In this document: one piece after another, positions 8,710 through 16,826 of the stretch
How positions within the stretch are numbered: position 1 is the stretch's first letter
Layout of the letters: each line of letters opens with the position of its first letter
From: Hyphomicrobiales bacterium
GTDB taxonomy: Bacteria > Pseudomonadota > Alphaproteobacteria > Rhizobiales > Rhizobiaceae
Reading direction: 5' to 3'
Length of the DNA: 64,000 nucleotides
Assembly: GCA_900468625.1 (NCBI GenBank)
Contig: UBUL01000004.1
Coordinates: forward strand, 117,338-181,337
The notes under the pieces: generated by a model
The model's input: the letters and a program-made list of their open reading frames with translations, nothing else
Told to the model about the DNA's origin: nothing
Databases searched by the model: none
Made by a program: the position numbers and the translations under genes

Positions 8710-10416
8710 TTATGCCGCCTTGATGGAGAGCACGCGGTTCGCCGCCGACACGATCGCCTCGAGAGACGCGGCGACGATGTTGGTGTTGATGCCGGCGCCG
8801 AAGAGCTTGCCGCCCGGATAGGAGATCTCGACATAGGAGATCGCCGCGGCATTGGAGCCGTGCTGGAGCGAATGCTCGGAATAGTCCTCGACCGTCATCG
8901 GAACGCCGAGATAGATCGAAAGCGCATTGATGAAGCCGTCGATCGGGCCGTTACCCCTGCCCTCGATGCGCTTTACCGTGCCCTTGTCGGTAATCTCGGC
9001 CGCGACGATGCGTTGCCCCTTGTGCTCGGGGTCGGCGAAGGTGTGATGGTCGACGAAGCGCAGCCGCGCGTCGGGCTGCGTCACGTAGCGTTCGATGAAA
9101 TGCTCATAGATGCGCCTGGATGGCAACTCCTTGCCTTCCTCGTCCGTGATGCGCTGGATCTCCTCGCGATATTCCACCTGGAGATTGCGCGGCAGGTTCA
9201 GACCGTAATCCTGCTGCATGATATAGGCGATGCCGCCCTTGCCCGACTGCGAGTTGATGCGGATGATCGCCTCGTAGGTGCGGCCGACGTCCTGCGGGTC
9301 GATCGGCAGATAAGGCACTTCCCAAACCGGATCGTTGGCGACCTTCGCGGCCTTCATGCCCTTGTTGATCGCATCCTGATGCGAGCCGGAGAAAGCCGTG
9401 TACACCAGCTCGCCGACATAAGGGTGACGCTCGCCGATCGCCATCTGATTGGAATATTCGAAGACTTCCTTCATGCGCTCGATGTTGGAGCAATCGAGTT
9501 CCGGATCGACGCCTTGCGTGAACATGTTCAGCGCCATGGTGACGACATCGACGTTGCCGGTGCGCTCGCCATTGCCGAACAAGGTACCCTCGACGCGGTC
9601 GGCGCCGGCCATCAGAGCCAGCTCGGCAGCGGCAATGCCGGTGCCGCGGTCATTGTGCGGATGCAGAGAGATGATCAGGTTTTCGCGATTGTCGAGATTA
9701 CGGCACATCCATTCGATCTGGTCGGCATAGATATTCGGCGTTGCCATTTCGACGGTCGATGGCAGGTTGATGATCAGCTTGTTGTCCGGCGTCGGCTTTA
9801 CGATGTCAATGACGGCGTTGCAGATCTCCAGCGCCACATCCAGCTCGGTGCCGGTGAAGCTCTCAGGCGAATATTCGAAACGGTAGCCGCCGCCGACCTT
9901 GGCCGCCATGTCGGTGATCATCTTGGCCGCATCGACGGCAATCTGCTTGATGCCCCGCACATCCTTGGCAAACACCACGCGGCGCTGCAATTCGCTGGTG
10001 GAATTGTAGAAGTGAACGATTGGCTTGTTAGCACCTTCGAGAGCCTCGAAGGTGCGGGTGATCAGTTCCGGGCGGCACTGGACGAGAACCTGCAGCGATA
10101 CATCGTCAGGCACATTGCCCTGCTCGATGCACCAGCGCGCAAAGTCGAAGTCGGTCTGCGAAGCCGAGGGGAAGCCGATCTCGATTTCCTTGAAGCCCAT
10201 ATCCAGCAGCAGCTGGAACATGCGCGCCTTGCGGTCGTGACCCATCGGATCGACGAGCGCCTGATTGCCGTCGCGCAGGTCGACCGAGCACCAGATCGGC
10301 GCCTTGGTGATGGTCTTGGACGGCCAAGTCCGGTCTGGAATATTGATCTGCGGGTAGGCGCGGTACTTCACTGCGGCTTCCGGCATGCCTCTGGGGGAAT
10401 GGTTGTTCGCGTCCAT
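8710..10416 (-). CDS. leuA: 2-isopropylmalate synthase
   Basis: LeuA condenses acetyl-CoA with 2-oxoisovalerate, the committed step of leucine biosynthesis. The 568-aa product is of the long type: a TIM-barrel catalytic domain with the first signature SVDLRDGNQAL near residue 45, the metal-binding HPHNDRG near 252 and GNGERTGN near 287, then a C-terminal regulatory domain (about 440-560) that binds leucine for feedback inhibition. The gene stands alone behind a roughly 330-bp leader which, on the minus strand, contains a Leu-rich peptide and alternative hairpins (10533-10736). Expression is therefore probably controlled by leucine attenuation as well as by allostery. Confidence 0.96.
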   Translation of the reverse strand: MDANNHSPRGMPEAAVKYRAYPQINIPDRTWPSKTITKAPIWCSVDLRDGNQALVDPMGHDRKARMFQLLLDMGFKEIEIGFPSASQTDFDFARWCIEQGNVPDDVSLQVLVQCRPELITRTFEALEGANKPIVHFYNSTSELQRRVVFAKDVRGIKQIAVDAAKMITDMAAKVGGGYRFEYSPESFTGTELDVALEICNAVIDIVKPTPDNKLIINLPSTVEMATPNIYADQIEWMCRNLDNRENLIISLHPHNDRGTGIAAAELALMAGADRVEGTLFGNGERTGNVDVVTMALNMFTQGVDPELDCSNIERMKEVFEYSNQMAIGERHPYVGELVYTAFSGSHQDAINKGMKAAKVANDPVWEVPYLPIDPQDVGRTYEAIIRINSQSGKGGIAYIMQQDYGLNLPRNLQVEYREEIQRITDEEGKELPSRRIYEHFIERYVTQPDARLRFVDHHTFADPEHKGQRIVAAEITDKGTVKRIEGRGNGPIDGFINALSIYLGVPMTVEDYSEHSLQHGSNAAAISYVEISYPGGKLFGAGINTNIVAASLEAIVSAANRVLSIKAA

Positions 10417-10532
10417 GATCTCGTCTCTTCCTTTCCCGTCATTTTATCCTGCGTCTTAGCCGATAGGATGCGGCTTGGCGATGATAAATGCGGACCCATT
10501 GCGGGTATGCTGTCGATTTTAGGGTAAGTCGC

Positions 10533-10576
10533 GAGGAGCGATGGCCAGCGGGCTTTTCGGCCGCCGGGCGCTCCTC
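10533..10576 (-). promoter_or_regulatory. leuA attenuator hairpin
   Basis: On the minus strand, GAGGAGCG (10569-10576, overlapping the leader stop codon) can pair perfectly with CGCTCCTC (10533-10540). The same GAGGAGCG can instead pair with the complementary CGCTCCT at 10612-10618, which lies inside the run of leucine codons of the leader peptide. This gives two mutually exclusive structures. No clear U-run follows the downstream hairpin, so whether it terminates transcription or hides a downstream signal is not settled. Confidence 0.6.
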
Positions 10577-10700
10577 AAAGGACCCGGCAACCGCGTGTAA
10601 GGCCGAGGAGAAGGAGCGAGGTAAGGGCGCGCGTATTGTCACGCAAGGCAACACGCCCACGTGCAATCTGTTCGGAAATCTTTGCGCCTGTCATCTTCAT
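10575..10700 (-). CDS. leuL: leucine-rich leader peptide of leuA
   Basis: The 41-codon frame from ATG 10700 (second in-frame ATG at 10694) to TGA at 10575 ends with ALTSLLLLGLTRGCRVL, that is four consecutive leucine codons and six within nine codons. The stop codon overlaps the first arm of the attenuator hairpin. This is the layout of a leader whose translation reports leucyl-tRNA supply to leuA, whose start lies 158 bp downstream. No Shine-Dalgarno sequence precedes the ATG; the predicted promoter puts the transcription start at or within a base or two of it, so it may be read as a leaderless message. The symbol leuL is assigned by function. Confidence 0.7.
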   Translation of the reverse strand: MKMTGAKISEQIARGRVALRDNTRALTSLLLLGLTRGCRVL

Positions 10701-10707
10701 CGCCGCG

Positions 10708-10736
10708 CTTATAACCGCCGGACGGAAAAGAAGCAA
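10708..10736 (-). promoter_or_regulatory. predicted sigma-70 promoter of the leuL-leuA transcript
   Basis: TTGCTT (10731-10736) and TATAAG (10708-10713), read on the minus strand, are separated by exactly 17 bases. Seven bases lie between the -10 box and the ATG of the leader peptide at 10700. No transcript start has been measured here. Confidence 0.6.
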
Positions 10737-10743
10737 CCCTTTG

Positions 10744-11928
10744 TCATTTCTTCAGCATCTGCACGCCGCGCGACAGCGCCAGCATCAGCCCGCCGGCGAT
10801 CAGCCCCCAGAAGGCGCCGGAGATGCCGCCGAAGGAAACGCCCGATGCCGTCACGAGAAACGTGATGGCGGCCGCCTCGCGCGATTCAGGTTGCTGGAAG
10901 GCATTCAAGGCAGAATTGGAGAGCGCGCCGACCAGCGCCAGACCCGCCACCGCCTCGATGAGGATCGGCGGCGCCAAGGCCACGAAAGCTGTGACGGCAC
11001 TCGCCAGCAGGCCGAAGACAATATAGCCGACGCCAGCGACGATCGCCGCCCAGTAGCGCCGCTTGGGATCGGCATGTGCATCCTGCCCGGCACACATCGC
11101 CGCAGTGATCGCCGCAAGATTGACGGCATGGCCGCCGAAGGGAGCGGCAAGCAGCGAGAACACGCCGGTTACGGCAAACAGGGGACCCGGCTTCGGGTCG
11201 TAATCATGCACCTTCAACACGGCGATGCCGGGGATGTTCTGCGACGCCATCGTTACGATGAACAGCGGCAGCGCGATGGAAACGATGCCGGCAAGCGTGA
11301 AGACCGGCTTCACGAATTCAACCGTCGGAAGCAGCGAATGTTCGAGCGAGGCAGACGCTCCGTCCGGTATCTTCACGCCGAAGGCCAGCACCAGGGCAAA
11401 AGCCGCAAGGGCCGCCGGCACCGCCCAAAGCCGCTTGAACGCGCCGACGACGATCCAGGCAAGGATGATCGGCAGGCCGAAGGCGGGGTTGAAGGCGATC
11501 GCTTTCACCGGCGCAAAGCAAAGGCCGAGCAGGACACCGGCGAGCATGGCATTGGCGAGCGGCGCCGGGATCGAGGCCACCGCACGGCCGAAAGGCCGGA
11601 AGAGCCCGGCAATGACGATCAATATGCCACAGACGAAGAAAGCTCCGACGGCCGCAGGAAAGCCACCCTCGATCGCCCCGGCGCTCGCAAGCAATGCCGC
11701 CCCAGGGGTCGACCAAGCAATGCTGATCGGAAGCCTCGTCGCCATGCTGAGGACGATGGCGCAGAGGCCCATCGCCACCGAAAGCGCCGTCAGACCGGAG
11801 GCAGCCTGCGCATCGGTGGCGCCGACAACCTGCAGACCGTGGAAGACGACGGCAAAGGAGCTGGCGAAGCCGACAAAGGCGGTCAGGCATCCCATGAAAA
11901 GGCTTTGGATCGAGAAATCTTTGAACAT
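10744..11928 (-). CDS. BenE-family benzoate/H+ symporter-like permease
   Basis: The 394-aa product is very hydrophobic with about 11-12 predicted transmembrane segments and matches the BenE family (conserved SIAWSTPGAALL near residue 70 and AAPFGGHAVNLAAITAAMC near 265). Members are benzoate:proton symporters of the inner membrane, but the substrate of this one is uncertain because no benzoate-degradation genes are in the window. The start at 11928 lacks a strong ribosome binding site. It ends only 44 bp upstream of the leuL start in the same direction, so the leuA promoter lies close behind its 3' end. It is divergent from the DeoR gene. Confidence 0.85.
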   Translation of the reverse strand: MFKDFSIQSLFMGCLTAFVGFASSFAVVFHGLQVVGATDAQAASGLTALSVAMGLCAIVLSMATRLPISIAWSTPGAALLASAGAIEGGFPAAVGAFFVCGILIVIAGLFRPFGRAVASIPAPLANAMLAGVLLGLCFAPVKAIAFNPAFGLPIILAWIVVGAFKRLWAVPAALAAFALVLAFGVKIPDGASASLEHSLLPTVEFVKPVFTLAGIVSIALPLFIVTMASQNIPGIAVLKVHDYDPKPGPLFAVTGVFSLLAAPFGGHAVNLAAITAAMCAGQDAHADPKRRYWAAIVAGVGYIVFGLLASAVTAFVALAPPILIEAVAGLALVGALSNSALNAFQQPESREAAAITFLVTASGVSFGGISGAFWGLIAGGLMLALSRGVQMLKK

Positions 11929-12069
11929 GGCGGGAAGGACTCATACGAAGAGCGATTGAACCGGCATGGAGCATTACAAGCGTCGGACGTGCAAGGGCGG
12001 TTTCGAACCTAAATGGCGCTGTGATCGTCAAATCGATCGCGGCATGCATCGTTGACGATTCAAATCGTG

Positions 12070-12121
12070 CATAAATGTGCACATTGACTCTCCTGTTTAT
12101 ACACGATAATGCATATTTATG
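12070..12121 (+). promoter_or_regulatory. promoter and probable self-operator of the DeoR-type regulator
   Basis: CATAAATGTGCA (12070-12081) and TGCATATTTATG (12110-12121) form an inverted repeat matching at 11 of 12 positions. Between them lie TTGACT (12084-12089) and TAATGC (12107-12112) with a 17-base spacer. The right arm runs into the ATG at 12119, so a repressor bound here would cover the promoter. The -10 box ends 6 bases before the ATG, suggesting a leaderless transcript. Confidence 0.6.
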
Positions 12122-12919
12122 AGCAATTCACTCCCATTGTCCCGCCGGGATATCATCGAAGCGCGGCTTGCCGAGGGGCGGCAGATTGTTGCCGCATCGC
12201 TCGCAGCCGAGTTCAACGTGTCCGAAGATGCCGTGCGCCGAGATCTGCGCGCGCTTGCCGCCGAGGGCAAATGCCGCCGCGTCTATGGCGGCGCTCTCCC
12301 TCTCCTGACGCCGTCGCAGCCGATGGCCGTACGCGTCGGACAGGAATCCGGCCGCAAGAGAGCCTTGGCCGCAGCCGCCGTCGCGATGGTCGAGCCCGGC
12401 GAGTTCCTGTTTTTCGACAGCGGCAGCACCAATCTCGCAATGGTCGATCTTCTGCCGAAGAACCTGAAAGCGACCATCGCGACGAATTCCATCGACATAG
12501 CGAGCGCAATCATGAAGCGGGGCGACATTCCGCTCGTCCTGATCGGCGGCGCGGTCGATCCCGTTGTCGGCGGCAGCGTCGATGCTTCTGCGGTCGCCGC
12601 CATCGAGGCGATGAATATCGACCGCTGCTTCCTGGGTGTCTGCGCCATTTCGGCAAGAAGCGGCATCAGCGTGTACGAACATGCAGACGCCATCTTCAAA
12701 CGGACGCTTCTCAAGAGAAGCGCAGCACGCATCGCCTTGATTACCTCGGAGAAGTTTCACGAACGCGCACCGCACCGCATCGGCGGCGCTGGCGATGTCG
12801 ATTGGCTTGTCGTCGAGGATGATCTGCCTGCCGATGACGAGAAGACGGCCGTCGAAGCCGGCTTGCCGCTCGTGAAGGCGAGCGATGTCATCCTCCCGAT
12901 CTCGAAAGACAAGGAATGA
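12119..12919 (+). CDS. DeoR-family transcriptional regulator
   Basis: The 266-aa product has an N-terminal winged helix-turn-helix (RRDIIEARLAEGRQIVAASL, then FNVSEDAVRRDLRALAAEGK, residues about 9-56) and a C-terminal sugar-phosphate sensor domain of the DeoRC type (FFDSGSTNLAMVD near 98, IGGAVDPVVGGSVD near 143). Such proteins usually repress sugar or nucleoside genes and are released by a phosphorylated effector. The start codon overlaps an inverted repeat that is a likely operator. The stop overlaps the MFS gene start by four bases, so it probably controls that transporter and the VOC gene. Confidence 0.88.
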   Translation: MSNSLPLSRRDIIEARLAEGRQIVAASLAAEFNVSEDAVRRDLRALAAEGKCRRVYGGALPLLTPSQPMAVRVGQESGRKRALAAAAVAMVEPGEFLFFDSGSTNLAMVDLLPKNLKATIATNSIDIASAIMKRGDIPLVLIGGAVDPVVGGSVDASAVAAIEAMNIDRCFLGVCAISARSGISVYEHADAIFKRTLLKRSAARIALITSEKFHERAPHRIGGAGDVDWLVVEDDLPADDEKTAVEAGLPLVKASDVILPISKDKE

Positions 12920-14106
12920 CCATGCAATCCACGGATCGGCCGGAAACCCGGCTGGCGACACGACTTGCCTTTCTGGTCGGCGGTTTTGCGCTGGCCTGCT
13001 GGGCTCCCCTTGTCCCCTTCGCCAAGGCTCGCCTCGGGGTCGATGATAGCGTGCTGGGCATGCTGCTGCTTTGTCTCGGCCTGGGCTCGGTGGCCGCGAT
13101 GCTTGCGACCGGCATGTTGAGCGCGCGCTATGGCAGCAAGCCGATCATCATCGCGGGCGGTTTCGGCCTCGCGCTTATTTTGCCGATGCTGGCAGTGGCC
13201 GGCACGCCATTCACCCTTGGCGTGGCGCTGGCGGCCTTCGGCGCCTGCCTCGGATCGCTCGACGTTGCCATGAATATTCACGCAGTCGAAGTCGAAAAAG
13301 GCGCGGGGCGGCCGTTGATGTCCGGCTTCCATGCGCTGTTCAGCGTCGGCGGCTTCATCGGCTCTCTGCTGGTCACCGTGCTTCTGTCCCTCAAGGCCGG
13401 CCCCCTTGCTGCGACGCTTCTAAGCTCGGCGGTAATGGTGATCGCCATGATCGTTGCCTGGCCGCGGTTGCTGCGCACCGTTCAAGCGGAAGACGCGCCA
13501 CTCTTCGTCCTGCCTCGCGGCTTCGTACTGCTGCTTGCGGCCCTTGCCGCGATCACCTTCCTGGTCGAAGGCGCAATCCTCGACTGGAGCGCACTGCTTC
13601 TCACTACCGAAGGCCGGGCCGATGCCAGCCATGGCGGCCTCGGCTACATGCTGTTTGCCATTGCGATGACGGCCGGACGATTTGCCGGCGATGCAGTTAC
13701 CGCAAGAATTGGAGACCGGGCGATCATGTTGTGGGGCGGGCTCGTCGCGGTCGCAGGATTTGCCGTCCTGCTGATCAGCCCGATTTCGATCCTTGCCATG
13801 GGAGGTTTCCTGCTCATCGGCCTCGGCGCCTCCAACATCGTCCCGGTGCTGTTCCGCAAGGGAGGCACACAGAAGATCATGCCGCCCGGACTGGCCGTCG
13901 CGGCGATCACCATGACGGGCTATGCAGGCGTGCTCGTCGGTCCCGCCGGCGTCGGTTTCGCCGCGGATCACATAGGCCTGCCCGGCGCCTTCTGGATGCT
14001 CGCCCTGTTGCTCTGCGTCGCGCCTCTCTGCGCCGGCATCGTTACCCGCAATCAGGAACAGGGAGAGGCCGATGCGCATCGCTCATACCGCTCTATGGAC
14101 GCCTGA
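12916..14106 (+). CDS. MFS transporter
   Basis: The 396-aa inner-membrane product has 12 predicted transmembrane segments and MFS-type loop motifs (ARYGSKP near residue 74, after segment 2). It resembles the YbjJ/fucose-permease-like branch, whose substrates are often sugars or unknown solutes. The ATG overlaps the regulator's stop (ATGA), which indicates translational coupling. Its own 3' end overlaps the next gene by 35 bases. With a DeoR regulator in front, uptake or efflux of a sugar-like compound is a reasonable inference, not shown. Confidence 0.85.
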   Translation: MTMQSTDRPETRLATRLAFLVGGFALACWAPLVPFAKARLGVDDSVLGMLLLCLGLGSVAAMLATGMLSARYGSKPIIIAGGFGLALILPMLAVAGTPFTLGVALAAFGACLGSLDVAMNIHAVEVEKGAGRPLMSGFHALFSVGGFIGSLLVTVLLSLKAGPLAATLLSSAVMVIAMIVAWPRLLRTVQAEDAPLFVLPRGFVLLLAALAAITFLVEGAILDWSALLLTTEGRADASHGGLGYMLFAIAMTAGRFAGDAVTARIGDRAIMLWGGLVAVAGFAVLLISPISILAMGGFLLIGLGASNIVPVLFRKGGTQKIMPPGLAVAAITMTGYAGVLVGPAGVGFAADHIGLPGAFWMLALLLCVAPLCAGIVTRNQEQGEADAHRSYRSMDA

Positions 14107-14455
14107 TCTCGATGCCGCCGCCGATTTCTGGAAAACCTATTTCGGCGCCACCGTGGGCGAAGCATATCGAAGCAGCCGCCGCCCGGGCTTCATCTCCCGC
14201 TTCGTTTCCTTGCCGGAAAGCGGCGGTGAGATCGAACTGATGACCGGCCCGTGGCTTCCTCTCGATCCACACGACGAACGCATCGGCTGGGACCACATTG
14301 CCATATCGCTCGGCAGCAAAGCAGCCGTCGATGCTTTGGCCGAACGATGCAAGGCGGATGGCTTGCTGAAATCTGCGCCCCGCATGACAGGCGACGGCTT
14401 CTATGAGGCCATTATCGTCATGCCCGAGGGAACGCCGATCGAAATTACCATATAG
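14072..14455 (+). CDS. VOC-family (glyoxalase/dioxygenase-like) protein
   Basis: The 127-aa product is one VOC domain: two beta-alpha-beta-beta-beta repeats beginning RIAHTALWTPDLDAAADFW and DHIAISLGSKAAVDALAE. Likely metal ligands are His5, Glu52 (SGGEIELM), His75 (GWDHIAIS) and Glu in PIEITI near the C-terminus. Family members are glyoxalases, lyases, epimerases or binding proteins, and the substrate is unknown. It overlaps the 3' end of the MFS gene, so the three genes form a tight operon closed by the palindrome at 14539-14566. Confidence 0.85.
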   Translation: MRIAHTALWTPDLDAAADFWKTYFGATVGEAYRSSRRPGFISRFVSLPESGGEIELMTGPWLPLDPHDERIGWDHIAISLGSKAAVDALAERCKADGLLKSAPRMTGDGFYEAIIVMPEGTPIEITI

Positions 14456-14538
14456 GGCCAGCCCAAACTGCGCTGCCTTTCGTTTGCCCTTCAGAGTTCG
14501 CCGCGCTCGGAAACGTTGCAACCTCCCGAGTGGCGAAA

Positions 14539-14566
14539 GCTGGCGGCGGATATCTCCGCCGCCAGC
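14539..14566 (+). terminator. hairpin after the regulator-MFS-VOC operon
   Basis: A perfect 12-bp stem (GCTGGCGGCGGA and its complement) with a TATC loop, 83 bp after the VOC stop. There is no long T-run on the plus side, so termination strength is uncertain. Confidence 0.55.
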
Positions 14567-14613
14567 ATGCTTCCTCCGATCGAAGCCGACAGGCTCCATC
14601 GCCCAATACAAAA

Positions 14614-14645
14614 CGCCCTCGCCGGCCTTCCGGCAAGCAAGGGCG
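14614..14645 (-). terminator. clpP terminator
   Basis: Read on the minus strand, CGCCCTTGCTTGCCGG and CCGGCGAGGGCG form an interrupted stem followed by TTTTG. It lies just downstream of the clpP stop. Confidence 0.7.
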
Positions 14646-14672
14646 CTCAATTCAATTAGGAAACCTGCTAGA

Positions 14673-15260
14673 TCAGATATCCGCCTGCGAGGTCACGATG
14701 CGCGAAACGAGGCCATAGGCCTTGGCTTCCTCGGCTGAGAGCCAGTAGTCGCGGTCGGTGTCCTTGGCGATGCGTTCGACCGGCTGGCCGGTGGCTTCCG
14801 AGAAGATCTTGTTCAAGCGCTCGTTCATCTTGATGATCTCGCGCGCCTGGATCTCGATGTCCGAGGCCATGCCGCGCGTGCCGCCGGACGGTTGGTGCAG
14901 CAGGAAGCGCGTGTTCGGCAGGCAGATGCGGCGCTCCTTCGGAGCGGACACATAGATCAGCGCGCCGGCGGAGGCGACCCAACCCGTGCCGATCATCCAG
15001 ACCTTCGGCTTGATGAACTTGATCATGTCGTGGATGGAATCGCCTGACTCGACGTGACCGCCGGGCGAATTCACGTAAATGCGAATATCATCGTCGCTGG
15101 CAGCGGCAAGCGCCACGAGCTGCGAGCAGACTTTCTGCGCCAGTTCCTGTGTGATGCCGCCATAGATGAAGATCGAACGCGACTTGAAAAGATTCGCCTC
15201 CGCGTCCTTGCCCAAAGGCAGCTCGGTCTTCTTGTCTTCCTGTTCGTCTTCGTCGTTCAT
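14673..15260 (-). CDS. clpP: ATP-dependent Clp protease proteolytic subunit
   Basis: The 195-aa product is a ClpP peptidase subunit; ClpP forms a tetradecameric barrel that degrades proteins fed by ClpA or ClpX. The catalytic triad is visible as Ser97 ([10 protein letters not shown]), His122 (LLHQPSGG) and Asp171 (DTDRDYWL), at the same numbers as in mature E. coli ClpP. The serine is followed by Ala rather than the usual Met, and there is no clpX next door (clpX usually follows the main clpP), so this is probably one of the paralogous ClpPs found in rhizobia rather than the principal one. There is no propeptide of obvious type. Confidence 0.9.
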   Translation of the reverse strand: MNDEDEQEDKKTELPLGKDAEANLFKSRSIFIYGGITQELAQKVCSQLVALAAASDDDIRIYVNSPGGHVESGDSIHDMIKFIKPKVWMIGTGWVASAGALIYVSAPKERRICLPNTRFLLHQPSGGTRGMASDIEIQAREIIKMNERLNKIFSEATGQPVERIAKDTDRDYWLSAEEAKAYGLVSRIVTSQADI

Positions 15261-15491
15261 TCAACTCTCCAGCATGATGCGTCGTTCACCGCACATAGTG
15301 CGACTCAATGCGTAAAACAATGCCGGAAAAAGACAAGGCGGCAATAGCGACTGACAACATGGTGTTATGATTGGGGATTACCGAAATGTAACTTGAATGG
15401 CTTTGAAAAGCCGAGATTTGATCCTACGTCAGGTCAGCGCGGTTAGAGATCGCGCCCCGAATTTGCAGCACGGATAGCCAAGGAGGCCATC

Positions 15492-16301
15492 ATGTCGCCA
15501 GAAGAACGTCAATTGCTTGCTTCTCTCTTCGATCGCGTGCGCGGTGCTGCCAGCACGCAGCGCGACGCCGAGGCGGAGGCCTTCATCAATCAGTCGGTCC
15601 GCGACCAGCCCTATGCGCCTTATTTCCTGGCGCAGGCCGTCATCATGCAGGAACAGGGCATGAAGGCTGCGGCAGATCGCATCCAACAGCTGGAAGCGCG
15701 CGTGCACGAACTCGAGCAGCAAAGCGCCCAAACCGGTCAACCGCAGGGCCAGAGCGGCGGCTTCCTCGGCGGAATAGGCTCGCTCTTCGGCGGCGGCCAG
15801 CAGCAGCGCGCCGCGGCACCGCAAGGCGGCAATCCGCAGCAGGGCCGTCTTTATGATGACTATGCCCGCAATGCGCCGCAGCCGCAGCCTGGCCCTTGGG
15901 GCGGCCAGCCACAGCCGTCAGGCCCGTGGAGCCAGCAGGCATCAGCTCCTTCGGCCGGCGGCAGCTTCCTGCGCGGTGCGCTTGGCACGGCAGCCGGCGT
16001 GGCTGGCGGCGTGATGCTGGCGGAATCGCTTTCCAGCCTCTTCAGCCCCCACCTCGGCGGCACCGGTAGCGGCCTCTTTGGCGGTGCCGGCGGCGGGCTC
16101 TTCGGCGGAGCTGCGGCCAATGCAGCCGAACAACCCGTTCAGGAAACGATCATCAACAACAACTATTTCGGCAATGACGACAGCAGCGGCCAGGATGATC
16201 AGAGCGCGGCCGATTACGCCCAGGACGCCGCCCAAGACGCCCAGGACGATGATTATGACGACTCGTCCTATGACAATGGCGACGACAACTCGTTCGCCTG
16301 A
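15492..16301 (+). CDS. DUF2076 domain protein
   Basis: The 269-aa product starts with the DUF2076 signature MSPEERQLLASLFDRVRGA and a helical region to about residue 80, then a low-complexity Gly/Gln/Pro-rich stretch, a hydrophobic Gly/Ala segment (SFLRGALGTAAGVAGGVMLAESL near 160) and an acidic Asp/Tyr-rich tail. The function of the family is not known. The start has a strong ribosome binding site (CAAGGAGGCCATC). The gene is divergent from clpP and ends at a strong shared terminator. Confidence 0.88.
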   Translation: MSPEERQLLASLFDRVRGAASTQRDAEAEAFINQSVRDQPYAPYFLAQAVIMQEQGMKAAADRIQQLEARVHELEQQSAQTGQPQGQSGGFLGGIGSLFGGGQQQRAAAPQGGNPQQGRLYDDYARNAPQPQPGPWGGQPQPSGPWSQQASAPSAGGSFLRGALGTAAGVAGGVMLAESLSSLFSPHLGGTGSGLFGGAGGGLFGGAAANAAEQPVQETIINNNYFGNDDSSGQDDQSAADYAQDAAQDAQDDDYDDSSYDNGDDNSFA

Positions 16302-16327
16302 GCCACCGTCTCATCGAATCTGTCGGA

Positions 16328-16357
16328 AAAGCCGCCATCCCTGGATGGCGGCTTTTT
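16328..16357. terminator. bidirectional terminator between the DUF2076 gene and queF
   Basis: AAAGCCGCCATCC and GGATGGCGGCTTT form a 13-bp perfect stem with a two-base apex, with A's before and T's after, between two convergent genes. Confidence 0.9.
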
Positions 16358-16360
16358 CAT

Positions 16361-16825
16361 TCAGCCTCGGCCGCGATAGGGCTGAACGCCCTGATCGGGC
16401 AGCCAGACGCCCTCGGGAGGCTTGCCGGTCTGCCAGAAAACGTCGATCGGGATGCCGCCACGCGGATACCAGTAGGCGCCGATGCGCAGCCACTTCGGCT
16501 GCAGGAGATCGACGAGGCGCTTGGCGATGTAGATCGAGCAATCCTCGTGGAATGCGCCGTGATTGCGGAAGGAGTGCAGGAAGAGCTTCAGCGACTTCGA
16601 TTCCACCAGCCATTCGTTCGGTATGTAGTCGATGACGATATGGGCAAAATCCGGCTGCCCCGTCATCGGGCAGAGCGAGGTGAATTCAGGCGCTGTGAAG
16701 CGCACGACATAGTCGGTGCCGGCAGGGCCGGATGGTACCTTTTCCAGAACGGCCTCTTCGGGATTGCCGGCGGTTTCCGTCTGGCTGCCGAGCATGGACA
16801 GGCCGGACACATCGGTCTTTGGCAT
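16361..16825 (-). CDS. queF: NADPH-dependent 7-cyano-7-deazaguanine reductase
   Basis: QueF reduces preQ0 to preQ1 in queuosine (tRNA) synthesis. The 154-aa product is of the short, single-domain type. The active-site cysteine is Cys52 in [13 protein letters not shown] with Asp59, and the QueF motif is [14 protein letters not shown] at about residue 75. The start ATG 16825 has an AAGGAGACC ribosome binding site, and only one base separates it from the stop of the cation-efflux gene upstream, so the two are co-transcribed. No other queuosine gene is in the window. Confidence 0.95.
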   Translation of the reverse strand: MPKTDVSGLSMLGSQTETAGNPEEAVLEKVPSGPAGTDYVVRFTAPEFTSLCPMTGQPDFAHIVIDYIPNEWLVESKSLKLFLHSFRNHGAFHEDCSIYIAKRLVDLLQPKWLRIGAYWYPRGGIPIDVFWQTGKPPEGVWLPDQGVQPYRGRG

Positions 16826-16826
16826 C

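Noticed and set aside
8860..10527. 555-codon plus-strand frame opposite leuA
   Set aside because: Same reason; leuA on the other strand is unambiguous.
10439..10666. 75-codon minus-strand frame overlapping the leuA leader in another frame
   Set aside because: It competes with the Leu-rich leader ORF, has no Leu run, and runs on past the attenuator without any recognisable feature.
10636..12012. 458-codon plus-strand frame opposite the BenE-type gene
   Set aside because: Arg/Glu/Gly-rich shadow of a membrane protein; no plausible domain.
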